Assembly: GCF_004328625.1 (NCBI RefSeq) | Contig: NZ_CP032229.1 | Coordinates: 4,650,001-4,714,000 of the forward strand | Length of the DNA: 64,000 nucleotides | Source of the DNA: Streptomyces seoulensis | GTDB taxonomy: Bacteria; Actinomycetota; Actinomycetes; Streptomycetales; Streptomycetaceae | Direction of reading: 5' to 3' | Part shown: positions 10,164-19,410 of the stretch, piece after piece | Numbering within the stretch: position 1 is the stretch's first letter | Layout of the letters: each line of letters begins with the position of its first letter | The notes under the pieces: generated by a model | The model's database searches: none | Told to the model about the DNA's origin: nothing | The model's input: the letters and a program-made list of their open reading frames with translations, nothing else | Translations under genes and position numbers: made by a program

Positions 10164-12875
10164 ATGGCCTCACGTCCCTCCGCAGCCAAGAAGCCGCCCG
10201 CCAAGAAGGCGGCCGCTCCCGCGAAGGCTCCGGCGAGGAAGGCGGTCGCCAGGAAGGCCCCGGCCAAGAAGGCGCCGGCCCGCCGGGCTCCGGTCCGCAA
10301 GGCACCGCCCAAGCCCGCGCCGCGCCCGCCCGGTGGCCTGTACCGACTCGTCCGCGCCGTCTGGCTCGGCATGGCGCACGCCGTCGGCGCCGTGTTCCGG
10401 GGCATAGGGCAGGGCGCGCGCAACCTCGACCCGGCCCACCGCAAGGACGGCATCGCCCTGCTGCTGTTCGCCGTCGCGCTGATCGTCGCCGCCGGCACCT
10501 GGGCCGACCTGAGCGGACCCGTGGGCGACCTGGTGGAGATCCTGGTCACCGGCTCCTTCGGCCGCCTCGACCTGCTGGTGCCGATACTGTTCGCGGTCAT
10601 CGCCGTCCGCTTCATCCGGCACCCCGAGCAGCCGGAGGCCAACGGCCGGATCGTCATCGGCCTGTCCGCGCTCGTCGTCGGCGTGCTCGGCCAGGTGCAC
10701 ATCGCCTGCGGCTCGCCCGCCCGGGACGACGGCATGCGGGCCATAAGGGACGCCGGCGGCCTCATCGGCTGGGCCGCCGCCACCCCGCTGACGTACACGA
10801 TGAGCGAGGTGCTCGCCGTACCGCTGCTGGTGCTGCTGACCGTGTTCGGGCTGCTCGTGGTGACCGCCACCCCGGTCAACCACATCCCGCGCCGGCTGCG
10901 CGCCCTCGGCATCCGCCTGGGCGTGCTGCACGACTACGCGGCCGACCTGGACGACGTCGAGGGCGTCGAGGGCTACGATGAGCAGTGGCGCGACGAGCCG
11001 CCCGCGCGCCCCCGTACCCGCCGCGCGGGCCCGCAGGACCACGACCCCGGAACGGCCGAGGACGAGGCGCTCACCCGGCGCCGCCGCCCCCGCCGCTCCG
11101 CGCGCTCCGAGCCGCGCGAGATGGACGCGATCGACGTGGCCTCGGCGGCCAGCGCCGCGCTCGACGGCGCCGTGCAGCACGGCATGCCGCCGTCCCCGGT
11201 CGTCGCCGACCTCACCCAGGGCGTGAGCGTGGGGGACCGCGAGGAGACCACCCCGGTCCCCGTGCCCTCCCCGGCGCCGTCGTCCCGGCCGGTGCCGGGC
11301 AGGAAGAACACCGACTCGGGCGTCCTCGACCTCACCAAGGCGCCCCCGGAGCCGCCCCGCGAGATGCCCGCCCGCGCGGAGCAGCTCCAGCTCTCCGGGG
11401 ACATCACCTACTCGCTGCCCTCGCTGGACCTGCTCACCCGGGGCGGCCCCGGCAAGGCGCGCAGCGCGGCCAACGACGCCGTCGTGGACTCCCTGCGCAC
11501 GGTGTTCTCCGAGTTCAAGGTGGACGCGGCCGTCACCGGCTTCACCCGGGGTCCGACGGTCACCCGGTACGAGGTCCAGCTCGGCCCGGCCGTGAAGGTC
11601 GAGCGGATCACGGCGCTCGCCAAGAACATCGCGTACGCCGTCGCCAGCCCGGACGTGCGGATCATCAGCCCGATCCCCGGCAAGTCGGCCGTCGGCATCG
11701 AGATCCCCAACACCGACCGGGAGATGGTCAACCTCGGTGACGTGCTGCGGCTCGCGCAGTCCGCCGAGGACGACGATCCGATGCTGGTCGCCTTCGGCAA
11801 GGACGTCGAGGGCGGCTATGTGATGCACTCGCTGGCCAAGATGCCGCACATGCTGGTCGCCGGCGCCACCGGCTCCGGCAAGTCGTCCTGCATCAACTGC
11901 CTGATCACCTCGATCATGATGCGGGCGACCCCCGAGGACGTCCGGATGATCCTGGTCGACCCCAAGCGCGTCGAGCTGACCGCCTACGAGGGCATCCCGC
12001 ACCTGATCACGCCGATCATCACCAACCCCAAGCGCGCCGCCGAGGCCCTGCAGTGGGTGGTGCGCGAGATGGACCTGCGCTACGACGACCTCGCCGCCTA
12101 CGGCTTCCGGCACATCGACGACTTCAACCGCGCCGTGCGCGAGGGCAAGGTCACCCCGCCGCCGGGCAGCGAGCGCGAGCTCCAGCCGTACCCCTACCTG
12201 CTGGTGATCGTGGACGAGCTGGCCGACCTGATGATGGTCGCCCCGCGTGACGTCGAGGACGCGATCGTGCGCATCACCCAGCTCGCCCGCGCAGCCGGCA
12301 TCCACCTGGTACTGGCCACCCAGCGGCCCTCGGTGGACGTGGTCACCGGTCTGATCAAGGCCAACGTGCCTTCCCGGCTGGCCTTCGCCACCTCCTCGCT
12401 GGCCGACTCCCGCGTCATCCTCGACCAGCCCGGCGCCGAGAAGCTGATCGGCAAGGGCGACGGGCTGTTCCTGCCCATGGGCGCCAGCAAGCCGACCCGG
12501 ATGCAGGGCGCGTTCGTGACCGAGGAAGAGGTCGCGGTCGTCGTCCAGCACTGCAAGGACCAGATGGCGCCGGTCTTCCGGGAAGACGTCACCGTGGGCA
12601 CCAAGCAGAAGAAGGAGATCGACGAGGACATCGGCGACGACCTCGACCTGCTCTGCCAGGCCGCCGAGCTGGTGGTCTCCACACAGTTCGGGTCGACGTC
12701 CATGCTCCAGCGCAAGCTGCGGGTCGGCTTCGCCAAGGCGGGCCGGCTGATGGACCTCATGGAGTCCCGGAACATCGTCGGACCGAGTGAGGGTTCCAAG
12801 GCTCGTGATGTTCTTGTGAAGCCTGACGAGCTGGACGGCGTGCTCGCCGTGATTCGCGGGGAGTCTGACGGATAG
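10164..12875 (+). CDS. ftsK: FtsK/SpoIIIE-type DNA translocase
   Basis: A 903-residue septal DNA pump that clears chromosomes from closing septa. It has an Ala/Lys/Pro-rich basic leader (1-55), about four membrane segments (about 90-260), an acidic and charged linker (to about 400), the alpha and beta motor with Walker A GATGSGKSS (Lys573), a Walker B region ending LLVIVDELADLMM, and a C-terminal winged-helix gamma domain (about 835-895) of the type that reads FtsK-orienting sequences. ATG at 10164 gives the usual basic N-terminus; an in-frame GTG at 10110 would add 18 residues. A terminator follows directly. The order ftsK, RodZ-like gene, rimO, pgsA, cinA is the conserved actinobacterial one. 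Confidence 0.95.
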   Translation: MASRPSAAKKPPAKKAAAPAKAPARKAVARKAPAKKAPARRAPVRKAPPKPAPRPPGGLYRLVRAVWLGMAHAVGAVFRGIGQGARNLDPAHRKDGIALLLFAVALIVAAGTWADLSGPVGDLVEILVTGSFGRLDLLVPILFAVIAVRFIRHPEQPEANGRIVIGLSALVVGVLGQVHIACGSPARDDGMRAIRDAGGLIGWAAATPLTYTMSEVLAVPLLVLLTVFGLLVVTATPVNHIPRRLRALGIRLGVLHDYAADLDDVEGVEGYDEQWRDEPPARPRTRRAGPQDHDPGTAEDEALTRRRRPRRSARSEPREMDAIDVASAASAALDGAVQHGMPPSPVVADLTQGVSVGDREETTPVPVPSPAPSSRPVPGRKNTDSGVLDLTKAPPEPPREMPARAEQLQLSGDITYSLPSLDLLTRGGPGKARSAANDAVVDSLRTVFSEFKVDAAVTGFTRGPTVTRYEVQLGPAVKVERITALAKNIAYAVASPDVRIISPIPGKSAVGIEIPNTDREMVNLGDVLRLAQSAEDDDPMLVAFGKDVEGGYVMHSLAKMPHMLVAGATGSGKSSCINCLITSIMMRATPEDVRMILVDPKRVELTAYEGIPHLITPIITNPKRAAEALQWVVREMDLRYDDLAAYGFRHIDDFNRAVREGKVTPPPGSERELQPYPYLLVIVDELADLMMVAPRDVEDAIVRITQLARAAGIHLVLATQRPSVDVVTGLIKANVPSRLAFATSSLADSRVILDQPGAEKLIGKGDGLFLPMGASKPTRMQGAFVTEEEVAVVVQHCKDQMAPVFREDVTVGTKQKKEIDEDIGDDLDLLCQAAELVVSTQFGSTSMLQRKLRVGFAKAGRLMDLMESRNIVGPSEGSKARDVLVKPDELDGVLAVIRGESDG

Positions 12876-12883
12876 GGCTTCGG

Positions 12884-12916
12884 GCCACCCGGCGTGTCGG
12901 GACTGCGCCGGGTGGC
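12884..12916 (+). terminator. Hairpin terminator after ftsK
   Basis: A perfect 11-bp stem, GCCACCCGGCG (12884-12894) with CGCCGGGTGGC (12906-12916) and an 11-base loop, eight bases after the ftsK stop codon. There is no T-tract, which is common for Streptomyces terminators. Confidence 0.75.
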
Positions 12917-13155
12917 GGCACCACCGTGATCCACCCGTTAAACATCGGCGGGCAACCGTTTCCCTTCGCAGTACGTCAAGTTGAGCGAGAGCAGGGGTAC
13001 AGGTACCGGCCTGGGCCTCCCGCTCCCGTCCGCCGTCGGGCTGACCGGCCATCTCGATGGCGTACAAGTCCGTTCGCCCGCTTGCCCCACCCTTTCGTAC
13101 CCCGCCTAGACTGAACGCTCAGCACAGGTGGCTCACACGCTCGAAAGGCGCCCCC

Positions 13156-14004
13156 GTGTCCATCGGCAGCAACTCCCCCGAAGACGAGCCCCCGTTCACC
13201 GACGACGCCCCCCGGGCCGACGGTCCTTCCGTCGGCACCGCCCTGCGCCAGGCCCGCGTCGCGGCCGGGCTGAGCGTGGCTGATGTCAGCAACGCCACCC
13301 GTATCCGCCTCGCCATGGTGCACGCCATCGAGGAGGACGACTTCTCCTCCTGCGGCGGCGACGTGTACGCGCGCGGCCACATCCGCAACCTGGCCAAGGC
13401 GGTCCACCTCGACCCCGTCCCGCTCATCGCGCGGTTCGACGCCGAGCACGGCGGCCGGCCCGCGCCCACCCCGGCGGCCCCCCTGTTCGAGGCGGAACGC
13501 ATCCGTCCCGAGCGCCGGGGACCCAACTGGACCGCGGCCATGGTCGCGGCGATCGTCGTCGTCATCGGCTTCGTCGGCTTCACCGCCATCAAGTCCCAGA
13601 CCGGCGGCGACACCGACACCCAGGCCGTCGAGGGCAACGCCACGCCGTCCGCCGGCAAGTCCGCCGCGCCCACTCCGAAGACGGGGCAGTCCGCCACGCC
13701 GAAGTCCGACCCGTCCGACAGCGCCATCGCGGCCGCCCCGCAGGACAAGGTGACCGTCCGGGTCACCGCGCCCAACGGGCGGAGCTGGATCTCCGCGAAG
13801 GACCACAACGGCCGCATGCTGTTCGACGGACTGCTCAACAAGGGCGAGTCCAAGACCTTCCAGGACAGCACCAAGATCAACCTGATTCTCGGTGACGCCG
13901 GGGCGATCGAGCTGTACGTCAACGGCAAGAAGATCGACGACGACTTCCGGCCCGGTGCCGTGGAGCGGCTCACGTACACCAAGGGCGATCCCGAGGTCGG
14001 GTGA
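13156..14004 (+). CDS. RodZ-like helix-turn-helix membrane protein
   Basis: A 282-residue single-pass membrane protein. An N-terminal xenogeneic-repressor-type helix-turn-helix (about 25-95, [21 protein letters not shown]) faces the cytoplasm. It is followed by a Pro/Ala linker, one membrane span (about 126-145), a Thr/Ser/Pro/Lys-rich external spacer and a C-terminal beta domain of the DUF4115 type (about 195-282). This is the RodZ architecture; RodZ couples the cytoskeleton to cell-wall synthesis in rods, while its role in streptomycetes is less clear. GTG at 13156 was chosen because GAAAGG lies eight bases upstream. It sits between ftsK and rimO, with hairpins on both sides, so it is probably its own transcription unit. 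Confidence 0.88.
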   Translation: MSIGSNSPEDEPPFTDDAPRADGPSVGTALRQARVAAGLSVADVSNATRIRLAMVHAIEEDDFSSCGGDVYARGHIRNLAKAVHLDPVPLIARFDAEHGGRPAPTPAAPLFEAERIRPERRGPNWTAAMVAAIVVVIGFVGFTAIKSQTGGDTDTQAVEGNATPSAGKSAAPTPKTGQSATPKSDPSDSAIAAAPQDKVTVRVTAPNGRSWISAKDHNGRMLFDGLLNKGESKTFQDSTKINLILGDAGAIELYVNGKKIDDDFRPGAVERLTYTKGDPEVG

Positions 14005-14043
14005 AAGCCCTCCGGGCGCCAGAAGCGAGCGGACAGTGACGGG

Positions 14044-14081
14044 GTCGACGGGGTTGGTCAACAACGGCCAACCCCGTCGAC
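14044..14081 (+). terminator. Strong hairpin terminator after RodZ-like gene
   Basis: A perfect 14-bp stem: GTCGACGGGGTTGG (14044-14057) pairs with CCAACCCCGTCGAC (14068-14081) around a 10-base loop. It lies 40 bases after the RodZ-like stop and 36 bases before rimO. Confidence 0.85.
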
Positions 14082-14116
14082 ATGGGGTGCGGGACAGACA
14101 AAGTAGTCTTGAGCCC

Positions 14117-15589
14117 ATGCCTGAACGCCGTACCGTCGCACTAGTCACTCTCGGCTGCGCCCGTAACGAGGTGGACTCGGAGGAGCTCGCAGGCCGTTTG
14201 GAGGCGGACGGCTGGCAGCTCGTCGAGGACGCCGGGGACGCCGATGTCGCCGTGGTCAACACCTGTGGGTTCGTCGAAGCCGCCAAGAAGGACTCGGTCG
14301 ACGCCCTTCTGGAGGCCAACGACCTCAAGGACCACGGCAGAACCCAGGCCGTCGTGGCGGTGGGCTGCATGGCCGAGCGGTACGGCAAGGAACTGGCCCA
14401 GGCGCTGCCCGAGGCCGACGGTGTGCTCGGCTTCGACGACTACGCCGACATCTCCGACCGCCTCCAGACCATCCTGTCCGGCGGGGTCCACGCCGCCCAC
14501 ACCCCGCGCGACCGCCGCAAGCTGCTGCCGATCAGCCCGGCCGAGCGCCAGGAGTCCGCGGCCGCCGTCGCCCTGCCCGGCCACGGCCCGACCGACCTCC
14601 CGGACGGCCTCGCGCCCGCCTCCGGTCCCCGCGCGCCCCTGCGCCGCCGGCTGGACGGCTCCCCGGTCGCCTCGGTCAAGCTCGCCTCCGGCTGCGACCG
14701 GCGCTGCTCCTTCTGCGCCATCCCGTCCTTCCGCGGCTCCTTCATCTCCCGCCGCCCCAGCGACGTCCTCAACGAGACGCGCTGGCTGGCCGAGCAGGGT
14801 GTGAAGGAGGTCATGCTCGTCTCCGAGAACAACACCTCCTACGGCAAGGACCTGGGCGACATCCGCCTGCTGGAGTCCCTGCTGCCCGAGCTGGCCGAGG
14901 TCGACGGCATCGAGCGGGTGCGGGTCAGCTACCTCCAGCCCGCCGAGATGCGTCCCGGCCTGATCGACGTGCTGACCTCCACCCCGAAGGTCGTTCCGTA
15001 CTTCGACCTGTCCTTCCAGCACTCCGCGCCGAACGTGCTGCGCGCCATGCGCCGCTTCGGTGACACCGACCGCTTCCTGGAGCTGCTGGACACCATCCGG
15101 AACAAGGCCCCCGAGGCCGGCGTCCGCTCCAACTTCATCGTCGGCTTCCCCGGCGAGACCGAGGGCGACCTGGCCGAGCTGGAGCGCTTCCTGACCGGCG
15201 CCCGCCTGGACGCCATCGGCGTCTTCGGCTACTCCGACGAGGAGGGCACGGAGGCGGCGACCTACGACACCAAGCTCGACGAGGACGTGGTCGCGGAGCG
15301 CCTCGCCCACATCTCCCGGCTCGCCGAGGAACTCGTCTCGCAGCGCGCCGAGGAGCGGCTCGGGGAGACCGTGCGCGTCCTGGTGGAGTCCGTCGACGGC
15401 GAGGACGGGGTGTACGGCCGCGCCGCGCACCAGGCCCCGGAGACGGACGGCCAGGTGCTGCTCACGAGCGGCGAGGGCCTCGCCGTGGGACGTATGGTCG
15501 AGGCCAAGGTGGTCGGCACCGAGGGGGTCGATCTGGTGGCCGAGCCCCTCCCGGGCTCGTCGGTGTGCAGCGAGGAGACGGCCAGATGA
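14117..15589 (+). CDS. rimO: Ribosomal protein S12 methylthiotransferase RimO
   Basis: A 490-residue radical-SAM enzyme that methylthiolates an aspartate of ribosomal protein S12. The N-terminal UPF0004 domain carries conserved cysteines in [24 protein letters not shown] and VGCMAERYG. The radical-SAM cluster motif is C-D-R-R-C-S-F-C (Cys193, Cys197, Cys200), followed by [10 protein letters not shown]. The C-terminal TRAM domain occupies about 415-485. Length matches the actinobacterial family, which has an Ala/Pro-rich insertion before the SAM domain. ATG at 14117 gives the standard start. Its stop overlaps the pgsA start (ATGA), so rimO, pgsA and cinA are probably translated as a coupled operon. 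Confidence 0.96.
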   Translation: MPERRTVALVTLGCARNEVDSEELAGRLEADGWQLVEDAGDADVAVVNTCGFVEAAKKDSVDALLEANDLKDHGRTQAVVAVGCMAERYGKELAQALPEADGVLGFDDYADISDRLQTILSGGVHAAHTPRDRRKLLPISPAERQESAAAVALPGHGPTDLPDGLAPASGPRAPLRRRLDGSPVASVKLASGCDRRCSFCAIPSFRGSFISRRPSDVLNETRWLAEQGVKEVMLVSENNTSYGKDLGDIRLLESLLPELAEVDGIERVRVSYLQPAEMRPGLIDVLTSTPKVVPYFDLSFQHSAPNVLRAMRRFGDTDRFLELLDTIRNKAPEAGVRSNFIVGFPGETEGDLAELERFLTGARLDAIGVFGYSDEEGTEAATYDTKLDEDVVAERLAHISRLAEELVSQRAEERLGETVRVLVESVDGEDGVYGRAAHQAPETDGQVLLTSGEGLAVGRMVEAKVVGTEGVDLVAEPLPGSSVCSEETAR

Positions 15590-16329
15590 CCGGAGTCCCG
15601 GCATCCGCCTCGGGCGGCTCCTCCGGCGCGCGCGGCGCGACCGGACAGGCCGTCGACGGTGCTCCGGAGGTCTCCGACCCGGCCGTCGCGATGGAAGCGC
15701 GGCACCCGCGCGGCGGCAAGCTCGCCGCCGCGGCCGTCAACCAGGCCAGCGTCTGGAACGTCGCCAATCTGCTCACCATGCTCCGCCTGCTCCTGGTGCC
15801 GGGCTTCGTGGCGCTGATGCTGGCGGACGGCGGCTACGACCCCGCCTGGCGCTCGTTCGCCTGGGCGGCCTTCGCCGTTGCCATGATCACCGACCTCTTC
15901 GACGGGCACCTGGCGCGCACCTACAACCTGGTCACCGACTTCGGGAAGATCGCCGACCCGATAGCGGACAAGGCGATCATGGGCGCGGCGCTGATCTGCC
16001 TGTCCTACCTGGGCGATCTGCCCTGGTGGGTGACGGTGGTGATCCTGGGCCGGGAACTGGGCATCACCCTGCTGCGTTTCGTGGTCATTCGGTACGGCGT
16101 GATCCCAGCCAGCCGGGGCGGCAAGCTGAAGACGCTCACCCAGGGCATCGCCGTCGGCATGTACGTGCTCGCGCTGACCGGCTGGCTGGCCACCCTGCGG
16201 TTCTGGGTGATGGCCGCCGCGGTCCTCCTCACGGTCATCACCGGCCTCGACTATGTGAGACAGGCCATGGTGCTGCGCCGCCGGGGAATCGCGGAGCGGG
16301 CGGCGGCGTTGGAAGAGCGAGACGCGTGA
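15586..16329 (+). CDS. pgsA: CDP-diacylglycerol-glycerol-3-phosphate 3-phosphatidyltransferase
   Basis: A 247-residue integral membrane enzyme that makes phosphatidylglycerophosphate. After a hydrophilic leader of about 60 residues the CDP-alcohol phosphatidyltransferase motif D-x2-D-G-x2-A-R-x8-G-x3-D-x3-D is complete (from DLFDGHLAR to DPIADK), and about five or six membrane segments surround it. The ATG at 15586 overlaps the rimO stop codon, and the gene end overlaps the GTG of cinA, so translation is coupled on both sides. Streptomycetes carry several CDP-alcohol transferases; the position next to rimO and cinA supports the phosphatidylglycerol role. Confidence 0.92.
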   Translation: MTGVPASASGGSSGARGATGQAVDGAPEVSDPAVAMEARHPRGGKLAAAAVNQASVWNVANLLTMLRLLLVPGFVALMLADGGYDPAWRSFAWAAFAVAMITDLFDGHLARTYNLVTDFGKIADPIADKAIMGAALICLSYLGDLPWWVTVVILGRELGITLLRFVVIRYGVIPASRGGKLKTLTQGIAVGMYVLALTGWLATLRFWVMAAAVLLTVITGLDYVRQAMVLRRRGIAERAAALEERDA

Positions 16330-16871
16330 ACCCCACGGCCACCGAACTGGTGCGGCTACTCAGTGTGAACGGCGAGACGCTCGCCGTGGCCGAGTCGCTG
16401 ACCGGTGGTCTGGTCGCCGCCGAGATCACCTCGGTCCCCGGCGCCTCCCGGGTGTTCCGGGGTTCGGTCACCGCCTACGCCACCGAGCTGAAGCACCGGC
16501 TGCTCGGCGTCGACGCCGCTCTGCTGGAGCGGTCGGGAGCGGTGGACCCGCAGGTCGCGGCCCAGATGGCGGCCGGTGTGCGGGAGGCGCTCGGCGCCGA
16601 CTGGGGCATCGCCACCACCGGGGTGGCCGGCCCCAATCCGCAGGACGGCCAGCCGGTCGGCACGGTGTTCGTGGCCGTCGACGGCCCCCTCGGCAAGGGC
16701 TCGCCTTCCGCCTCCGGCGGAAAAGTGGAGGCCCTGCGGTTGAACGGCGGCCGTGCGGAAATTCGTATGGAGAGTGTACGGAGCGTACTCGCACTGCTTC
16801 TTACGGAGCTTGCGGGCGAACAGACCGGAAATGAGCGGGCACAGGATACGGAACGGAACGGGGGGTTTTGA
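16326..16871 (+). CDS. CinA-family nicotinamide-nucleotide amidase (PncC type)
   Basis: A 181-residue stand-alone CinA C-terminal domain. The family hydrolyses nicotinamide mononucleotide to nicotinate mononucleotide in pyridine-nucleotide salvage. Family blocks are present: AESLTGGLVAAEITSVPGAS, FRGSVTAYATELKHRLLGV and GIATTGVAGPNPQDGQPVGTVF. There is no N-terminal MoaB-like domain, as usual in actinobacteria. The start GTG at 16326 overlaps the pgsA stop. The Ser/Gly insertion near residue 120 and the polar tail look normal for the genus. The clgR-like regulator follows after 109 bases. Confidence 0.9.
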   Translation: MNPTATELVRLLSVNGETLAVAESLTGGLVAAEITSVPGASRVFRGSVTAYATELKHRLLGVDAALLERSGAVDPQVAAQMAAGVREALGADWGIATTGVAGPNPQDGQPVGTVFVAVDGPLGKGSPSASGGKVEALRLNGGRAEIRMESVRSVLALLLTELAGEQTGNERAQDTERNGGF

Positions 16872-16980
16872 TGTTTGCAGCCCTGAGTGAACACGACATC
16901 GCTCCCCGCACGGCCGCGGCGCAAGGCGGTACGGTGGGGCGAGAAGGATGCGGCTACGCGGTCCGAGGAGGGAGCCACCG

Positions 16981-17355
16981 ATGATTCTGCTCCGTCGCCT
17001 GCTGGGTGACGTGCTGCGTCGGCAGCGCCAGCGCCAGGGCCGTACTCTGCGCGAAGTCTCCTCGTCTGCCCGGGTCTCACTCGGCTATCTCTCCGAGGTG
17101 GAGCGGGGGCAGAAGGAGGCATCCTCCGAGCTGCTCTCCGCGATCTGCGACGCGCTGGACGTACGGATGTCGGAACTCATGCGTGAGGTGAGTGACGAAC
17201 TCGCACTCGCCGAGCTGGCCCAGTCCGCCGCCGCCAACGACGGCGTACCGGCACCGGTCCGGCCGATGCTGGGTTCCGTCTCGGTGACCGGTGTGCCACC
17301 GGAACGGGTGACCATCAAGGCACCCGCCGAAGCGGTGGACGTGGTCGCCGCGTGA
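16981..17355 (+). CDS. clgR: ClgR-like helix-turn-helix regulator
   Basis: A 124-residue protein with a clear Cro/CI-type helix-turn-helix (about 8-65: [20 protein letters not shown], then a turn and [17 protein letters not shown]). ClgR in Streptomyces and Corynebacterium activates clp protease genes and is itself turned over by Clp. The tail here ends in hydrophobic VDVVAA, a plausible C-terminal degradation signal. The gene occupies the conserved clgR position between pgsA/cinA and recA. ATG at 16981 follows GAGGAGGG. The name rests on helix-turn-helix similarity and synteny, not on a tested function. Confidence 0.82.
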   Translation: MILLRRLLGDVLRRQRQRQGRTLREVSSSARVSLGYLSEVERGQKEASSELLSAICDALDVRMSELMREVSDELALAELAQSAAANDGVPAPVRPMLGSVSVTGVPPERVTIKAPAEAVDVVAA

Positions 17356-17390
17356 CCTGCGCGCACGCGGCCTAGCGCCCGATACGTGTG

Positions 17391-17440
17391 AGCCCCGGCC
17401 GGGCCTCCCTGGATTTCTCAGGTGAGGCGCGGCCGGGGCT
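17391..17440 (+). terminator. Terminator after clgR-like gene
   Basis: AGCCCCGGCC (17391-17400) pairs with GGCCGGGGCT (17431-17440) and is followed by TTTCT. Inside the loop GCCTC (17403-17407) can pair with GAGGC (17424-17428), which extends the stem. Confidence 0.85.
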
Positions 17441-17551
17441 TTCTCATGCGCTTGTCCAGGTGCTTTGCGGAGGTTTGCTCCGTTTGCCCGGTCCGGGCAC
17501 CCCGGTCATGGTGGGAGGGACCCAAGCCCGCCGAGGACCCGAGGACAGCGG

Positions 17552-18022
17552 ATGTACGTGGTGAAGAGTTCCCTTCCCGAGGCCGAGCTGAAGACCGTCT
17601 CCGAGGCGCTGCAAGGGGCGCTCGTGGATCTGGTCGACCTCTCGCTGGTCGCCAAGCAGATCCACTGGAACGTGGTCGGGCCACGCTTCCGGTCCATCCA
17701 CCTCCAGCTCGACGAGGTGGTCCTCTCCGCGCGCACCGCCTCCGACCTGGTGGCCGAACGCTCCTCCGCGCTGGGCGTGCCGCCGGACGGACGCGCGTCC
17801 ACGGTCGCCTCCGGCACCGGCATCAAGGTCCCGCCGTCCGGCTGGATCAAGGACACGGACGCGGTCTCCGGCATGGTCGCCGCCCTCGGCGCGGTTATCG
17901 GCCGGATGCGGGAGCGGGTGAACGCCACCGGCGACGCCGACCCGGTGACCGAGGACATGTTCATCCAGATCACGGGCGACCTCGAGAAACACCATTGGAT
18001 GTTTCAGGCCGAGAGCGCTTAG
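17552..18022 (+). CDS. dps: Dps-family ferritin-like DNA-protection protein
   Basis: A 156-residue four-helix ferritin-like protein. Dps dodecamers oxidise and store iron at dimer interfaces and protect DNA during stress and spore formation. The ferroxidase ligands appear in IHWNVVGPRFRSIHLQLDE (His and the Asp/Glu pair) and the last helix ends EKHHWMFQA. ATG at 17552 gives the normal family length; the frame stays open upstream without a good ribosome site. Streptomycetes have several Dps paralogues, and this locus corresponds in position to one of them. It stands alone between two hairpins. Confidence 0.9.
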   Translation: MYVVKSSLPEAELKTVSEALQGALVDLVDLSLVAKQIHWNVVGPRFRSIHLQLDEVVLSARTASDLVAERSSALGVPPDGRASTVASGTGIKVPPSGWIKDTDAVSGMVAALGAVIGRMRERVNATGDADPVTEDMFIQITGDLEKHHWMFQAESA

Positions 18023-18146
18023 AAGCGCTTTGCGGGCGGGAGGGTTCCGGGCACGTCTGCCCGGCGCCGCTCCGGTGAGCCCTTTAGTGCGCCTTCCGCA
18101 GGTGGCAGGCGGTGTTCTAGCTTCTCCGGCTGGAGGTGGCGGGTCC

Positions 18147-18470
18147 ATGAACGGGCGAATAGTGCGCTGGGGGGCAGGGCTGGGGTTCGGCGCGGTGTGG
18201 TGGTGGGCGGTGCTGCGGCTGACCCTGGGCGACGGGGCGGGGGTGCTGGAGGGGTCCGTGGTGCTCGGCGGGTGGGGGCTGGGGGTGCTGCCGGTGCACT
18301 GCGTCGCCAAGGACCGGGCCGAGGGGGCGGTGCGGACGGGGCGGTGGCGGGAGGCTTGGCGGGGCTCGGGGGAGGGCGGAGGCACCGGCGGAGGTGACGG
18401 TGGGGGCGCGGGAGCGGGTGCTGGGGCGGGCGCTGGGGTAACTCGTTCGGGTGAAGCGGGGGCGGGGTGA
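18147..18470 (+). CDS. Small hypothetical membrane protein with Gly-rich tail
   Basis: A 107-residue protein of unknown role. Two hydrophobic segments can be seen (about 5-28 and 36-52, including VVLGGWGLGVLPVHC), followed by a charged stretch and a Gly/Ala-rich low-complexity tail. ATG at 18147 follows GGAGGTGG. Codon positions show the high third-base GC of a real gene. The gene is convergent with nei and ends 49 bases before it. I would trust it as a gene more than I would trust any function. Confidence 0.6.
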   Translation: MNGRIVRWGAGLGFGAVWWWAVLRLTLGDGAGVLEGSVVLGGWGLGVLPVHCVAKDRAEGAVRTGRWREAWRGSGEGGGTGGGDGGGAGAGAGAGAGVTRSGEAGAG

Positions 18471-18519
18471 GCGGGGGGTGCTCCGGGTGGGTCCGGGGTC
18501 CGGGTTTGCGCGGCTCGGG

Positions 18520-19365
18520 TCAGCGCGCGGGGCGCGGGTAACGCTCCCGCCAGCGCTGGGCGGTGCCCGGTGCGGGGGTGGGGCCGCTCTGGCAGGTGGG
18601 GCACCAGTAGGTGGGGCGGTCCTGGACGCCGTCGCCCTGGTCGGCCACGCGTACCCGGGTGCGGCAGCGCAGGCAGGGGCGGGAGGCGCGGCCGTAGACG
18701 TACAGGTCGTTCCGGGGCAGGCCGGTGGTCTGGCGGACCGGGCGGGCCCGGTTGACCTCCAGCAGGCGCTGGGCGACGCCGGGGAGCTGGGCGGCGCGGT
18801 CCTCGGGGAGTGAGCCGACGGGGAGCCAGGGGGTCACGCCGAGCAGGAAGCACAGCTCGCTCTTGTAGACGTTGCCGATCCCGGCGAGGTTGCGCTGGTC
18901 GAGCAGGGCCTCGCCGAGGGGGCGCTCCGGGTCGGCGTACAGGTTGGCGAGGGCGCGCTTCGGGTCCCAGTCGGGGCCGAGGAGGTCGGGGCCCAGATGG
19001 CCTACGACGCGCTCCTCGTCCTCGGTGGGCAGCAGCTCCAGCACCGAGAGGCGGTACCCCACGGCCATGCGGTCCTCGGCGCCCAGGACGATTCGGATCT
19101 GGTGTCCGGCGCCGCCCCGCCAGCGTTCGCCGGTCCCGTACACCTTCCAGGCGCCCTCCATGCGCAGATGCGTGTGCAGGGTGATGCCGCCCTCGATCCG
19201 GGTGAGCAGGTGCTTGCCGCGCGGGGCTGTGTTCAGCACGGTGCGGCCGGTCAGGTCGACCGTCGCGTACTGCGGCACCCGGAAGTCGCTGTGGGTCAGC
19301 ACCCTGCCCGCGAGCGCGTCGTGCAGCCGCTTCGCGGTCTGCCACACCGTGTCACCTTCGGGCAT
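18520..19365 (-). CDS. nei: Formamidopyrimidine-DNA glycosylase / endonuclease VIII family protein
   Basis: A 281-residue base-excision repair enzyme. The mature N-terminus P-E-G-D-T-V-W provides the catalytic Pro2 and Glu3 of the Fpg/Nei family; MPEGDTVW is typical of actinobacterial Nei-type enzymes. The helix-two-turn-helix (about 145-200, LGEALLDQRNLAGIGNVYKSE) and a C-terminal zinc finger C-L-R-C ... C-P-T-C complete the fold. It removes oxidised pyrimidines, or formamidopyrimidines if Fpg-like. ATG at 19365 is fixed by the catalytic Pro2. It lies just downstream of lhr on the same strand, 45 bases away, so the two may share a transcript devoted to DNA repair. Confidence 0.93.
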   Translation of the reverse strand: MPEGDTVWQTAKRLHDALAGRVLTHSDFRVPQYATVDLTGRTVLNTAPRGKHLLTRIEGGITLHTHLRMEGAWKVYGTGERWRGGAGHQIRIVLGAEDRMAVGYRLSVLELLPTEDEERVVGHLGPDLLGPDWDPKRALANLYADPERPLGEALLDQRNLAGIGNVYKSELCFLLGVTPWLPVGSLPEDRAAQLPGVAQRLLEVNRARPVRQTTGLPRNDLYVYGRASRPCLRCRTRVRVADQGDGVQDRPTYWCPTCQSGPTPAPGTAQRWRERYPRPAR

Positions 19366-19410
19366 GCGTCCAGGGTGCCACGGCGCGCGGGCCTTCTCCG
19401 GGCGCCGGGC